A stretch of DNA of 64,000 nucleotides from NCBI RefSeq assembly GCF_022374895.2, contig NZ_CP092423.2:2914001-2978000 (forward strand), in the 5' to 3' direction. Shown piece by piece: positions 1 through 9,293 of the stretch (positions are counted from its first letter, which is position 1; every line of letters starts with the position of its first letter). Under the pieces are notes generated by a model that saw nothing but the letters and a program-made list of their open reading frames with translations, was not told the origin of the DNA and did no database searches. The position numbers were made by a program, and so were the translations under genes. This stretch comes from Mycobacterium lentiflavum. Its GTDB lineage: Bacteria; Actinomycetota; Actinomycetes; Mycobacteriales; Mycobacteriaceae.

Positions 1-99
1 CAGGCTACGGCGATTCACGAGCAGTTCGTGAACACGCTGTCGATGAGCTCGGGCTCTTACGCCGCTACTGAAGCAGCCAACGCGGCCGCTGCCGGCTAA
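1..99 (+). CDS. PE family protein, C-terminal end (partial)
   Basis: The frame is open from the first base and stops at TAA 97-99. The visible 32 residues end in the hallmark PE-domain tail, GSYAATEAANAAAAG. PE proteins are about 99-residue helical hairpins that pair with PPE partners and are secreted by ESX systems. Because the stop follows the domain directly, this is a short PE without a PGRS extension, of the PE18/PE19 kind expected at this spot in the ESX-5 locus. The start lies outside the window, so the exact paralogue cannot be named. Confidence 0.9.
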   Translation, partial: QATAIHEQFVNTLSMSSGSYAATEAANAAAAG

Positions 100-331
100 C
101 TGGTTTCTGCATTTGAGGCTAAGGACACCCACATCGAAGTGGGTCACGCCAGCCGCCCAGCGGTCGGGCAAACCGTTTGCTGATGTAGACGGTCCGGTGG
201 GTACTGGCTAGGAGGGGGATCATCCTTAGGTGTTCGGTCCGGCAGTTGCGTCTCGCTTGTAGCTGATCGGACCCATCCACTGTCCAACACAACAAAATCT
301 CGACTCGCAAGTAAATAAGGAGAAAGGCAAC

Positions 332-628
332 ATGGCAACACGTTTTATGACCGACCCGCACGCGATGCGTGCGATGGCGGGCCGTTTTGAGATGCACGCG
401 CAGACGGTGTCGGATGAGGCTCGCAAGATGTGGGCGTCGTCGATGAACATCGCCGGTGCGGGCTGGAGCGGTCAGGCTCAGGCCACGTCGTACGACACGA
501 TGGGTCAGATGAACCAGGCGTTCAACAACATTGTCAACATGCTCCACGGCGTGCGTGACGGACTGATCCGTGACGCCAACAACTACGAGACGCAAGAGCA
601 GGCCTCGCAGCAGGCCCTCGGCCACTAG
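332..628 (+). CDS. esxM: WXG100 protein EsxM-like, ESX-5 substrate
   Basis: This 98-residue protein has the WXG100 size and a W-S-G turn near residue 46. Its C-terminal YETQE fits the YxxxD/E secretion signal. It closely resembles the EsxM/EsxJ/EsxK/EsxP group of M. tuberculosis. It is expected to form a helical heterodimer with the EsxN-like protein encoded 48 bp downstream and to leave the cell through ESX-5. A strong ribosome site (AAGGAG) sits 9-10 bases before ATG 332. It lies in the usual order PE, esxM, esxN, espG5. Confidence 0.95.
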   Translation: MATRFMTDPHAMRAMAGRFEMHAQTVSDEARKMWASSMNIAGAGWSGQAQATSYDTMGQMNQAFNNIVNMLHGVRDGLIRDANNYETQEQASQQALGH

Positions 629-676
629 TCGTAACAACTACGGCTGCGTAACCTTCAGACATTAGGAGAAAACGCT

Positions 677-961
677 ATGAGCATTAACTACCAGTTCGGA
701 GATGTGGACGCGCACGGTGCCCTGATCCGCGCGCAGGCCGCTTCGTTGGAGGCCGAGCACCAGGCCATCGTGCGTGATGTGCTGGCTGCCGGTGACTTCT
801 GGGGTGGCGCCGGTTCGGTGGCGTGCCAGGAGTTCATCACCCAGTTGGGTCGCAACTTCCAGGTGATCTACGAGCAGGCCAACCAGCACGGGCAGAAGGT
901 GCAGACCGCGGGCAACAACATGGCCAGCACCGACAGCGCCGTCGGGTCCAGCTGGGCCTGA
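677..961 (+). CDS. esxN: WXG100 protein EsxN-like, ESX-5 substrate
   Basis: This 94-residue protein begins MSINYQFGDVDAHGALIRAQ, typical of the EsxN/EsxI/EsxL/EsxO/EsxV group. It has the W-G-G turn near residue 42. It should pair with the EsxM-like protein and be exported by ESX-5, whose core genes follow. TTAGGAGAAA precedes ATG 677 as ribosome site. A decayed copy of a gene of this type lies at 12278-12560 in this window. Confidence 0.95.
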   Translation: MSINYQFGDVDAHGALIRAQAASLEAEHQAIVRDVLAAGDFWGGAGSVACQEFITQLGRNFQVIYEQANQHGQKVQTAGNNMASTDSAVGSSWA

Positions 962-1052
962 CACCCGAAACTCCAGGCGCGGCAGCACACCGAACGACTG
1001 GTGTGCTGCCGCGTCCTGCGGTTACCGTGCACGACGACCATCCGGGGTACTA

Positions 1053-1955
1053 ATGGACCAACAGAGCACACGCACCGACATCACCGTCAACGTCGACGGC
1101 TTCTGGATGCTCCAGGCGTTACTGGACATTCGCCACGTCGCTCCCGAGCTGCGGTGCCGGCCCTATGTATCCACCGATAGCAGTGACTGGCTCAACGATC
1201 ACCCAGGTATGAAGGTGATGCGGGAGCAGGGCATCGTCGTCGGCGACGATGTCAATGAAGAAGTAGCGGCGCGGATGCGGGTGCTCGCCGCGCCCGATCT
1301 CGAGGTCATCGCCCTACTGTCGCGGGGAAAGCTGCTCTACGGTGTGGTCGATGACGAAAACCAGCCCCCAGGCTCGCGCGACATCCCGGACAACGAGTTC
1401 CGGGTCGTGTTGGCCCGCCGCGGGCAGCATTGGGTCTCGGCGGTGCGGGTCGGCGCCGACATCACCGTCGACGACGTCGCCGTCGCGGACAGCGCGTCGA
1501 TCGCCGCCCTCGTCCTGGACGGCCTGGAGTCGATTCACCACGCCGAGCCCGCCGCGATCAACGCGGTCAACGTTCCGCTAGACGACATGCTGGAAGCCAC
1601 CAAGTCGTGGCAAGAGTCCGGCTTCAACGTGTTCTCCGGTGGCGACCTGCGCCGGATGGGCATCAGCGCTGCCACCGTCGCCGCGCTGGGCCAGGCGCTT
1701 TCGGATCCGGCAGCCGAGGTTGCTGTGTATGCGCGCCAATACCGCGACGACGCCAAGGGCCCCAGCGCCTCGGTGCTGTCACTAAAGGACGGTTCGGGCG
1801 GCCGTATCGCCCTTTATCAACAGGCGCGGACCGCAGGTTCGGGGGAGGCCTGGCTCGCCATCTGTCCGGCGACCCCGCAGCTAGTGCAAGTCGGCGTCAA
1901 GACCGTGCTGGACACGCTTCCGTACGGCGAATGGAAGACCCACAGCAGGGTGTAA
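1053..1955 (+). CDS. espG5: EspG5, ESX-5 chaperone for PE/PPE substrates
   Basis: This 300-residue cytosolic protein has the size and position of Rv1794 (EspG5). It lies between esxN and eccD5. In this family EspG binds the hydrophobic tip of the PPE partner in a PE/PPE dimer, keeping it soluble and directing it to the matching ESX system. No signal peptide or membrane segment is visible, as expected for a cytosolic chaperone. Four PPE genes that are likely clients lie downstream in this window. Confidence 0.93.
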   Translation: MDQQSTRTDITVNVDGFWMLQALLDIRHVAPELRCRPYVSTDSSDWLNDHPGMKVMREQGIVVGDDVNEEVAARMRVLAAPDLEVIALLSRGKLLYGVVDDENQPPGSRDIPDNEFRVVLARRGQHWVSAVRVGADITVDDVAVADSASIAALVLDGLESIHHAEPAAINAVNVPLDDMLEATKSWQESGFNVFSGGDLRRMGISAATVAALGQALSDPAAEVAVYARQYRDDAKGPSASVLSLKDGSGGRIALYQQARTAGSGEAWLAICPATPQLVQVGVKTVLDTLPYGEWKTHSRV

Positions 1956-2097
1956 CGAGAAGTATCAAATGTTAAGGCTTGTAACGCTTTTGAACTCAGG
2001 GTGCGGCCAAGCCACGAACAGGTCATACTGCTCTATGAATAAGCAGCAAATAATAAAAGTCAGTGTCAGCGGATTCACCAATCGCGAGGCGGGGTAA

Positions 2098-2220
2098 ATG
2101 GAGTTGGAAAAGGTCGAACTACTACTTTCCGAAGCCTCGGTAAGTAGGTCGACAGAGCCCTTCGCGCGATTGGCGAGCCGGAGCCACACGTTCACCACGA
2201 CAGGGGGTGCAGCCCGATGA
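2098..2220 (+). CDS. possible 40-residue small ORF coupled to eccD5
   Basis: An ATG at 2098 opens a 40-codon frame ending at TGA 2218-2220, which overlaps the ATG of eccD5 (2217) as ATGA. A GAGGCGGGG stretch precedes the ATG. The predicted peptide starts MELEKVELLLSEASV, which could form an amphipathic helix, and has a Ser/Thr/Arg-rich tail. I recognise no family. The four-base overlap suggests translational coupling to eccD5, but a frame this short can arise by chance, so it is only a candidate. The rest of the 260-bp espG5-eccD5 gap, which is AT-richer than its surroundings, shows nothing clear. Confidence 0.3.
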   Translation: MELEKVELLLSEASVSRSTEPFARLASRSHTFTTTGGAAR

Positions 2221-3728
2221 CTGCGGTAGCTGATGCGCCACAGGCTGATCTTGAGGGAATCTCACAGCCACGGGCAGTCGTAGTCGGCATCATGGCCGGC
2301 GAGGGCGTCCAGATCGGCGTCCTGTTGGACGCCAACGCCCCGGTGTCGGTGATGACCGACCCGCTGCTGAAGGTGGTCAACAGCCGCCTGCGCGAGCTCG
2401 GCGAGACGCCGCTGGAGGCGACGGGCCGCGGCAAGTGGGCGCTGTGCCTGGTCGACGGCTCGCCGTTGCGCGCCACCCAGTCGCTGAGCGAGCAGGACGT
2501 CCTCGACGGCGACCGGTTGTGGATCCGGTTCGTGCCCGACACCGAAAAGCGCTCGCAGGTCATCGAGCACATCTCCACCGCCGTCTCGCAGAACCTGAGC
2601 AAGCGGTTCGCCGCGATCGACCCGGTCGTCGCCGTGCAGGTCGGCGCCGCGATGGTGTCCGGCGGCGTCTTGCTCGCCACGCTACTGCTGGGCTGGTGGC
2701 GCTGGCACCATAACTCGTGGCTGACCACGATCTACGCGGCGGTCATCGCCGCGGTCGTCCTGGGCGTTTCGATGATGCTGCTGATGCGGGCCCAGACGCA
2801 GGCCGATCGGCGCGTCGCCGACATGATGCTGGTAAGCAGCCTGGCCCCGTTGTCGATCGCCGCGGCCGGAGCACCACCCGGCGGGGTGGGATCTCCGCAC
2901 GCGGTGTTGGGCTTCGGCGTCCTCACCATTGCCGCGATACTCGCCCTCCGGTTCACCGGACGCAGGCTGGGGTTGTACACCGCGATCATCACCGTCAGTT
3001 CGCTGACGACGATTGCGGCCCTGGCTCGCATGATCGCCATGACCAGCGCCGTGACCATGTTGACGACCATCGTGCTGGTCTCCGTGATCGGCTACCAGTG
3101 CGCCCCGGCCATGGCGCGTCGGCTGTCTGGTATCCGGTTGCCGGTGTTCCCGTCGGCGACCAGCCGCTGGGTCTTCGAGGCCCGGCCCGATCTGCCCACC
3201 ACCGTGACTCGCACCGGTGGCGGCCCGCCGGTGCTCGAGGGACCCGCGTCGGTGCGCGACGTGCTGCTGCAAGCCGAACGTGCCCGGTCATTCCTCTCGG
3301 GCCTGCTGCTCGGCTTCGGCGTGCTGATGGTGGTCTCGTTGGCAGGGCTGTCGGACCCGCACACCGGGCAACGCTGGCTGCCGCTGCTGCTGGCCGGTTT
3401 CAGCGCCGGGTTCCTGATGCTGCGCGGTCGCTCCTACGTGGATCGCCTGCAGGCGATCACCCTGGCCGGCACGTCCGTGATGATCGTCGCGACGGTCGTG
3501 GTGCGGTACGCGCTGGAACTGCAGTCGCCGCTGTCGGTGTCGATCTGCGTGGGGATCCTGGTGGTGCTGCCCGCGGCCGGCCTGGTGTCCGCAGCGGTCG
3601 TGCCGAACAGCATCTACAGCCCGCTGTTCCGCAAGTTCGTGGAATGGATTGAGTACGTCTGCCTGATGCCGATCTTCCCGCTGGCGTTGTGGTTGATGAA
3701 TGTCTATGCAGCGATCCGGTACCGGTAA
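2217..3728 (+). CDS. eccD5: EccD5, multi-span membrane channel component of ESX-5
   Basis: This 503-residue protein matches the length of EccD5. The first ~120 residues are soluble and would form the ubiquitin-like domain. They are followed by about eleven hydrophobic spans from about residue 145 to the C-terminus. EccD dimers line the inner-membrane pore region of the type VII secretion complex together with EccB, EccC and EccE. GGGGGTGCAGCCCG precedes ATG 2217 as ribosome site. The 3' end overlaps mycP5 by 29 bp, so the two are probably translated from one message. Confidence 0.95.
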   Translation: MTAVADAPQADLEGISQPRAVVVGIMAGEGVQIGVLLDANAPVSVMTDPLLKVVNSRLRELGETPLEATGRGKWALCLVDGSPLRATQSLSEQDVLDGDRLWIRFVPDTEKRSQVIEHISTAVSQNLSKRFAAIDPVVAVQVGAAMVSGGVLLATLLLGWWRWHHNSWLTTIYAAVIAAVVLGVSMMLLMRAQTQADRRVADMMLVSSLAPLSIAAAGAPPGGVGSPHAVLGFGVLTIAAILALRFTGRRLGLYTAIITVSSLTTIAALARMIAMTSAVTMLTTIVLVSVIGYQCAPAMARRLSGIRLPVFPSATSRWVFEARPDLPTTVTRTGGGPPVLEGPASVRDVLLQAERARSFLSGLLLGFGVLMVVSLAGLSDPHTGQRWLPLLLAGFSAGFLMLRGRSYVDRLQAITLAGTSVMIVATVVVRYALELQSPLSVSICVGILVVLPAAGLVSAAVVPNSIYSPLFRKFVEWIEYVCLMPIFPLALWLMNVYAAIRYR

Positions 3729-5589
3729 CGGCAGGGTGTGGCGTAGGCGCGCATCTCGTGCGGCGATCGCCGCACTCCTGCTCACATCGGGTTCACTAGC
3801 CGGGTTACCACCCGCCTACGCAATATCGCCGCCGACGATCGACCCGGCGGCGGTGCCGCCGGACGGTCCGCCGGGGCCGCCGGCGCCGATGAAGCAGAAC
3901 TCGTACTGCACCGAGGTCGGGGTGCTGCCGGGCACCGATTTCAAGCTGCAGCCGAAGTACATGGACATGCTGAACATGCAGGAGGCATGGCAGTTCGGCC
4001 GCGGCGCCGGAATCAAGGTCGCCGTCATTGACACAGGCGTAACCCCGCACCCGAGGTTTCCGCACTTGATCCCCGGCGGGGACTACATCATGGGCGGCGA
4101 CGGGCTGTCCGACTGCGACGCGCACGGCACCATCGTGGCGTCGATGATCGGTGCGGCACAGGCAAACGGCGCGGCGCCGCCGCCGGTGGCGGGACCGCGC
4201 AAGCCGGTGACGATTCCAACCACCGAGGCGCCGCCGAAAGCGCCACCGCCGCAGACGGTGACCCTGTCTCCGTTACCCCAGACGGTGACCATGGTTCCGG
4301 CCACGCCGCCATCCGAGGGCCCGCCGCCACCACCGTGGGCACCGCAGCCACCGCCGTCGGAGCCCGCGCCGGCACCCGCCGCGCCTGCCGCACCGGCCTC
4401 GCCGTCGCAGGCTCCGCAGGGAGCACCGCCGGGGCCGCCACCGGCGCCAGCGGCTCCCGGCGCCGCCAACCACGGCGGCGGGACGGTGACAATCCCGGCC
4501 TACTCCGGCGGTGGGCAGACGATTCAAGTCGGCAATCCGCACCCGCTGGCGCCGACGCCTACGCCCGCACCCCCGCCGCCCCCGGCACCGCCCCCGTCCG
4601 CGGGGCCCGATGCCTATAGCGGCATCGCCCCCGATGTCGACATCATCTCGATCCGCCAGTCCAGCCAGGCCTTCGGTCTCAAGGACGCCTACACCGGCGA
4701 TGAGGACCCGCAAACCTCGGCGAAGATCACCGGCGTCGAGACGATGGCACGGGCCATCGTGCACGCCGCCAACATGGGGGCCTCGGTGATCAACATCTCC
4801 GACGTGACCTGCATGAGTGCGCGCAACATCGTCGACCAGCGGGCGTTGGGAGCGGCCGTCCGCTACGCGGCGGTCGATCGCAATGCCGTCATCGTCGCCG
4901 CCGCCGGCGACACCAGCAAAAAGGACTGCAAGCAGAACCCGATCTTCGATCCGCTGAAGCCCAAAGACCCACGCGACTGGAACGCCGTCACGACCGTGGT
5001 GACGCCTTCCTGGTTCAGCGACTACGTCTTGACCGTCGGCGCGGTGGATTCGGAGGGTCACCCGCAGACCCAGGGCAGCAATGGGCAGGGCCCGTCGAGC
5101 GTTGCCGGACCGTGGGTGGGGATCGCCGCGCCCGGAACCGACGTCATCGGGCTCTCGCCGCGCGACGACGGCCTGATCAACGCGATCGATGGACCGGACA
5201 ATTCGCTGCTGGTCCCCAGCGGCACCAGCTTCTCGGCCGCGATCGTGTCCGGGGTGGCCGCACTCGTGCGCGCCAAGTACCCGCAGCTGTCGGCATATCA
5301 GGTGATCAACCGGCTGGAGCGCTCCGCGCGCGCACCGGCCCGCGGTGTCGACAACCAGCTCGGTTACGGTGTCGTCGACCCGGTAGCGGCACTGACCTGG
5401 GATATTCCCGACGGCCCGCTCAAACCGCCGCAGCAACTGTCGATACCGTTGAACGTGCCGAAGGCGCCTCCGCATCGCGACATGCTGCCCGTGTGGGTGG
5501 CGGCCGGGGGATTGACCGGAGCACTCCTGATAGGCGGCGCTGTGTTCGGTATCGCGACGTTGATGAAGCGTCGCAGGCAGCAACAATAA
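3700..5589 (+). CDS. mycP5: MycP5 mycosin, membrane-anchored subtilisin protease of ESX-5
   Basis: The protein has 629 residues. It starts with a signal sequence (about residues 20-40, ending AYA). The subtilase triad is Asp111 (VIDTG), His142 (DAHGT) and Ser510 (GTSFSA). A C-terminal transmembrane helix ends in Arg/Lys/Gln residues. Mycosins cap the periplasmic side of ESX complexes and stabilise them. Between His142 and the next conserved block, about residues 155-305, lies a very Pro/Ala-rich loop. It makes the protein longer than the roughly 585 residues I recall for M. tuberculosis MycP5. ATG 3700 or 3706 may be the start. Confidence 0.95.
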   Translation: MSMQRSGTGNGRVWRRRASRAAIAALLLTSGSLAGLPPAYAISPPTIDPAAVPPDGPPGPPAPMKQNSYCTEVGVLPGTDFKLQPKYMDMLNMQEAWQFGRGAGIKVAVIDTGVTPHPRFPHLIPGGDYIMGGDGLSDCDAHGTIVASMIGAAQANGAAPPPVAGPRKPVTIPTTEAPPKAPPPQTVTLSPLPQTVTMVPATPPSEGPPPPPWAPQPPPSEPAPAPAAPAAPASPSQAPQGAPPGPPPAPAAPGAANHGGGTVTIPAYSGGGQTIQVGNPHPLAPTPTPAPPPPPAPPPSAGPDAYSGIAPDVDIISIRQSSQAFGLKDAYTGDEDPQTSAKITGVETMARAIVHAANMGASVINISDVTCMSARNIVDQRALGAAVRYAAVDRNAVIVAAAGDTSKKDCKQNPIFDPLKPKDPRDWNAVTTVVTPSWFSDYVLTVGAVDSEGHPQTQGSNGQGPSSVAGPWVGIAAPGTDVIGLSPRDDGLINAIDGPDNSLLVPSGTSFSAAIVSGVAALVRAKYPQLSAYQVINRLERSARAPARGVDNQLGYGVVDPVAALTWDIPDGPLKPPQQLSIPLNVPKAPPHRDMLPVWVAAGGLTGALLIGGAVFGIATLMKRRRQQQ

Positions 5590-5608
5590 GGGCGGAGCAG
5601 GAACTGCA

Positions 5609-6808
5609 ATGAAGGCTCAGCGCAGGTTTGGGTTGTCTTTGTCGTGGGCGCGGGTCACGGTCGTGTTCTTGGTGGTCGTCGGGATCCTGTTGATCGCCAG
5701 CCACTGCCCCGAGTCGTGGCAGGGCAAGTACCACATCGCCTGGTGGGTGGGTGTCGGCATCTCGGTGATCATCACGTTGCTGTCGCTGGTCACCCATCAC
5801 GGCCTCACGGTGACGTCCGGGCTGGCCGGTTGGCTCTGGGACTGGTCCGCCGACCCGGGCACCACGCTGGCTGCGGGTTGCACCCCAGCGCTCGACTACC
5901 AGCGCCGATACGGGCGCGACAAGGTCGGGGTGCGCGAGTACGACGGCCGCCTGGTCACCGTGATCGCGCTGGACGGCGACGACGACGGGGCAGCGCGCCA
6001 CCACCGCCAGAAGAGCGCACCGCCGGCCAGCCTGCTGGTGCGATCGGTTGCCACCGGGCTGCGCCAGTTCGACGTCAACCTGGACGGCATCGACATCGTG
6101 TCGGTGCAGATCCGCCGCGGCGGTAACGCCGCCGAATTGTCCAAGCTCGACAAGTTGGGTCCCGAGGAGTGGGGACTGGTCAGCGATCAGCCCGCCTCGT
6201 ACGTGCGCCGCACCTGGCTGGTGCTGCGGATGAACCCGCAGGCCAATGTCGCCGCGGTAGCGGCCCGCGATTCGCTGGCTTCCACGCTGGTCGCGGCCAC
6301 CGAGCGGCTGGTCCAGGATCTCGACGCACCGGGCTGCGCGCCCCGGCCCCTGACCTCCGAGGAGATCGCCGAGGTGGACAGCGCCGTGCTGGCGGACCTG
6401 GAGCCGACCTGGAGCCGCCCCGGCTGGCGTTACCTCAAGCACTTCAACGGGTTCGCGACCAGCTTCTGGTTGACGCCGTCGGACATCACCACCGAGACGC
6501 TGGAGGAGCTGTGGCTGCCTGACGCCGAGGCGACCGTGGTGACCATCCAGCTCACCGCCGACGACGGCTACCCCCAGGTCTCCGGGTGGGTGCGTTATCA
6601 CAGCGACAGCCGGTTGCCCAGGGGAGTGTCGTCGGGACTCAACCGGCTCACCGGCCGGCAGCTTGCCGCGGTGCGCGCTAGCCTGCCTGCTCCGACGACT
6701 CGCCCACTGCTGGTCGTGCCCACCCGAGGGCTGCTGCCCGACGACGACTTAGTGCTTCAGGTGGGCCAGGTGCGGGAGGGCGCTGAGCGCTTGCTCGCGG
6801 GTCAATGA
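5609..6808 (+). CDS. eccE5: EccE5, ESX-5 membrane complex component
   Basis: This 399-residue protein starts with two hydrophobic helices (about residues 12-34 and 45-65), followed by a long soluble domain, as in EccE proteins. EccE sits at the periphery of the inner-membrane ESX complex. The position between mycP5 and eccA5 is conserved. The stop overlaps the eccA5 start by four bases (ATGA), which indicates coupled translation. It has no catalytic motif. Confidence 0.93.
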   Translation: MKAQRRFGLSLSWARVTVVFLVVVGILLIASHCPESWQGKYHIAWWVGVGISVIITLLSLVTHHGLTVTSGLAGWLWDWSADPGTTLAAGCTPALDYQRRYGRDKVGVREYDGRLVTVIALDGDDDGAARHHRQKSAPPASLLVRSVATGLRQFDVNLDGIDIVSVQIRRGGNAAELSKLDKLGPEEWGLVSDQPASYVRRTWLVLRMNPQANVAAVAARDSLASTLVAATERLVQDLDAPGCAPRPLTSEEIAEVDSAVLADLEPTWSRPGWRYLKHFNGFATSFWLTPSDITTETLEELWLPDAEATVVTIQLTADDGYPQVSGWVRYHSDSRLPRGVSSGLNRLTGRQLAAVRASLPAPTTRPLLVVPTRGLLPDDDLVLQVGQVREGAERLLAGQ

Positions 6809-8637
6809 GCCGCCCGCAATCGACGGCGGAGGACGCCCGCAACGCAATGGTTGCCGGCCTGTTGGCGTCGGGAATCTCCGTCAACGGTCTTCAACCCAGC
6901 CACAACCCGCAAGTCGCACTGCGGATGTTCACCACGGCCACCACGCTCGACCCGGCGATGTGCGACGCCTGGTTGGCGCGGCTGTTAGCGGGTGACCAGA
7001 GCATCGAGGTGATCGCCGGAGCCTGGGCGGCGATAAGCACGTTCGGCTGGGAAACCCGTCGGCTCGGTGTCACGGAAATGCAGTTTCATCCCGACGTCTC
7101 CGACGGGCTGTTTCTGCGCCTGGCGGTGCTCAGCGTGGAATCGCTGGCGTGCGCGTACGCCGCGGTGCTCGCGGAGGCAAAGCGCTTCGAGGAAGCCGCC
7201 GAGCTGCTCGACCGAGTCGAACCCCGCCAGCCCATCGACGAAGAGCTGATCGCCTACGTGCGGGGGATTCTTTACTTCCGCGCCGGACGATGGCCGGACG
7301 TCCTCGTGCAATTCCCCGAGGTAAAGATCTGGCGTAACCCGGAATTGAAGGCGGCCGGCGCGGCCATGGCGACCACGGCGCTCGCGTCGCTCGGCGTCTT
7401 CGAGGAGGCGGTGCGGCGCAGCCAAGACGCCATCGAGGCGGATCGGGTTCCGGGAGCGGCCAACGTCGCGCTGTACACCCAGGGCATGTGCCTGCGGCAC
7501 CTCGGGCGCGAGGAAGAAGCCGTCGAGGTGCTGCGCCGGGTGTACTCGCGCGACCCGAAGTTCGCCCCCGCCCGCGAAGCCCTGGACAATCCCAACTACC
7601 AGTTGGTGCTCACCGATCCGGAAACCATCGAGGCCCGCACCGACCCGTGGGACCCGGACAGCGCACCGACCCGCGCGCAGAACGAGGCGGCCAAGCAAGC
7701 CGAGACGGCGGCCAAGTACTTGGAAGAGGGCGATGCGGAGCTCAACGCCATGCTGGGCATGGAGCGGGCGAAGCGGGAAATCAAACTCATCAAGTCCACG
7801 ACCAAGGTGAACCTGGCCCGGGCCAAGATGGGTCTTCCCGTGCCGGTTACCTCGCGCCACACCCTGTTGCTGGGACCGCCCGGAACGGGAAAGACCTCGG
7901 TGGCGCGCGCTTTCGCCAAGCAACTGTGCGGGTTGACGGTGCTGCGCAAGCCCGTGGTGGTGGAAACCAGCCGCACCAAGCTGCTGGGCCGCTACATGGC
8001 CGACGCAGAGAAGAACACCGAGGAGATGCTCGAGGAAGCGTTGGGCGGGGCGGTGTTCTTCGACGAGATGCACACGTTGCACGAGAAGGGCTACCAACAG
8101 GGCGACCCGTACGGCAACGCGATCATCAACACCCTGCTGCTGTACATGGAGAACCATCGCGACGATCTGGTGGTGTTCGGCGCCGGCTACGCCAAGGCCA
8201 TGGACAAGATGCTCGACGTGAACCAGGGTTTGCGACGGCGCTTTTCGACCGTGATCGAATTCTTCAGCTACACGCCGGACGAGCTGGTCGCGCTGACCCG
8301 CTTGATGGGCCAGGAGAACGAGGACGTCATCACCGAGGAGGCGGCCGAGGCCCTGCTGCCGTCGTACACCAAGTTCTACTCCGATGAGAGCTACTCCGAA
8401 GACGGGGACCTGATCCGCGGAATCGACACGCTCGGTAATGCCGGCTTCGTGCGGAACGTGGTGGAGAAGGCCCGCGACCACCGCAGCTTCCGCCTCGACG
8501 ACGAGGACCTCGACGCGGTACTGGCCAGCGACACCACCGAATTCACCGAGCTTCAGCTACTGCGGTTTAAGGAACTCAGCGGCGATGATTTGCTTGAGGG
8601 ACTCAGCGCGGCAGTCGCCGAGAAGAAGTCAAGCTGA
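6805..8637 (+). CDS. eccA5: EccA5, cytosolic AAA+ ATPase of ESX-5
   Basis: This 610-residue protein has the usual EccA length. The N-terminal half is a helical TPR-like domain. The C-terminal half is an AAA+ module with Walker A GPPGTGKT at residues 357-364 and Walker B VFFDE with Asp420 and Glu421. EccA is thought to act on EspG-bound or Esx substrates before export. It ends the ESX-5 core operon. Downstream there is no lppT gene of the M. tuberculosis type, only an untranslated stretch containing an M-box riboswitch. Confidence 0.95.
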   Translation: MSRPQSTAEDARNAMVAGLLASGISVNGLQPSHNPQVALRMFTTATTLDPAMCDAWLARLLAGDQSIEVIAGAWAAISTFGWETRRLGVTEMQFHPDVSDGLFLRLAVLSVESLACAYAAVLAEAKRFEEAAELLDRVEPRQPIDEELIAYVRGILYFRAGRWPDVLVQFPEVKIWRNPELKAAGAAMATTALASLGVFEEAVRRSQDAIEADRVPGAANVALYTQGMCLRHLGREEEAVEVLRRVYSRDPKFAPAREALDNPNYQLVLTDPETIEARTDPWDPDSAPTRAQNEAAKQAETAAKYLEEGDAELNAMLGMERAKREIKLIKSTTKVNLARAKMGLPVPVTSRHTLLLGPPGTGKTSVARAFAKQLCGLTVLRKPVVVETSRTKLLGRYMADAEKNTEEMLEEALGGAVFFDEMHTLHEKGYQQGDPYGNAIINTLLLYMENHRDDLVVFGAGYAKAMDKMLDVNQGLRRRFSTVIEFFSYTPDELVALTRLMGQENEDVITEEAAEALLPSYTKFYSDESYSEDGDLIRGIDTLGNAGFVRNVVEKARDHRSFRLDDEDLDAVLASDTTEFTELQLLRFKELSGDDLLEGLSAAVAEKKSS

Positions 8638-8732
8638 ACGGTCTTCACCACATCCGCTAACACGGCGTCAGGGCGCCCGAATGGAATCGGTGTGGCGGCC
8701 CAGTGAATTGTTGCGAACACCTCGCAGCAAGC

Positions 8733-8761
8733 TTGACTGACTCTGTCTCCAATGCCACGAT
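8733..8761 (+). promoter_or_regulatory. candidate promoter for the M-box transcript
   Basis: TTGACT (8733-8738) and CACGAT (8756-8761) are separated by 17 bases. The second box keeps A at position 2 and A-T at positions 5-6. A start site about seven bases further would fall a few bases before the first riboswitch helix at 8773, which is the expected geometry. The -10 match is modest. Confidence 0.45.
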
Positions 8762-8772
8762 GGCGTGTGCAA

Positions 8773-8939
8773 GCACCTCGTTAGGTGAGGCTTCCATTAC
8801 GGATATAGGCCACTGACCTCAAACGTCGAAAGACGCCCAGGGTCAGGACAGCTCTTCCCGGCTTAAGGGTTGAGCCCAAGTGGCTTCTGGCTTCGGCCGG
8901 ATACGCAGTGTGGTGCCGAAGCTCTGATGAGAGGGGTGC
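8773..8939 (+). promoter_or_regulatory. M-box (ykoK-type) magnesium riboswitch
   Basis: The sequence carries the conserved M-box blocks in order: CTCGTTAGGTGAGGCT (from 8777), a GGATATAGG stretch, AACGTCGAAAGACGCC (from 8822), and ATACGCAGTG with GAAGCTCTGAT near the 3' end. The closing helix P1 can form between 8773-8779 (GCACCTC) and 8933-8939 (GGGGTGC). M-box RNAs sense Mg2+. In M. tuberculosis one lies upstream of the PE20-PPE31 operon, and this one precedes a PE remnant and two PPE genes. It should raise expression of the downstream genes when Mg2+ is low. Confidence 0.92.
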
Positions 8940-9199
8940 CGGATCCGGTGAATGCGCCGGGTGTCCTCATCCCTTCGTGCAGAATATAGGCATCTCGGTG
9001 TGCCCAGGCCGCAAGGAGGTGAGAGCGAAATTAGTCCCCATAGTCCTTATTCTCGATCGATGACGTTTCGTTCGAGCCGACCCAGGCTTCGCGCTTGCCT
9101 ATCGGCTTGCACCGAGTCGCCCACCCACATTGCGCAATCGGTGTATGTCCTGGCAAGGGTCGCGCTTCCGGCTCACCCTTATTCCTGAGGAGAACTCCG
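8940..9199 (+). other. riboswitch leader/expression platform with an orphan Shine-Dalgarno
   Basis: This stretch separates the M-box from the PE remnant and has no convincing gene. GGGGTG (8933-8938), which is part of P1, can alternatively pair with CATCCC (8968-8973), a possible switch helix, but no U-tract follows, so an ordinary intrinsic terminator is not evident. A full AAGGAGGTGA lies at 9013-9022 without an ATG/GTG/TTG at normal spacing. The nearest frame, GTG 9019 to TGA 9063, has 14 codons and overlaps the motif itself. It may be a relic or part of the control region. Confidence 0.4.
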
Positions 9200-9277
9200 A
9201 TGACCTTTGTCAACGTACAGACCACTGCCGGTTCGCGTGCGGCTATAAAGGCAGCCAACGTAGCGGCCACCTGCTAG
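9200..9277 (+). pseudogene. internally deleted PE gene (25 codons)
   Basis: ATG 9200 to TAG 9277 encodes 25 residues. It opens MTFVNVQ like a PE protein and then jumps to [14 protein letters not shown], which aligns with the PE tail GSYAATEAANAAAA seen at 52-96. About 70 internal codons are missing, but the frame, a GAGGAG ribosome site and both ends remain. It stands directly before a PPE gene, where the PE partner normally is. The PPE pair downstream therefore lacks its cognate PE. Whether the peptide is made is unknown. Confidence 0.75.
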
Positions 9278-9293
9278 GCGCCGAGGGGGAATC

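Noticed and set aside
119..637. 172-codon minus-strand frame across the esxM gene
   Set aside because: It is antisense to a certain WXG100 gene and has no recognisable domain or ribosome site.
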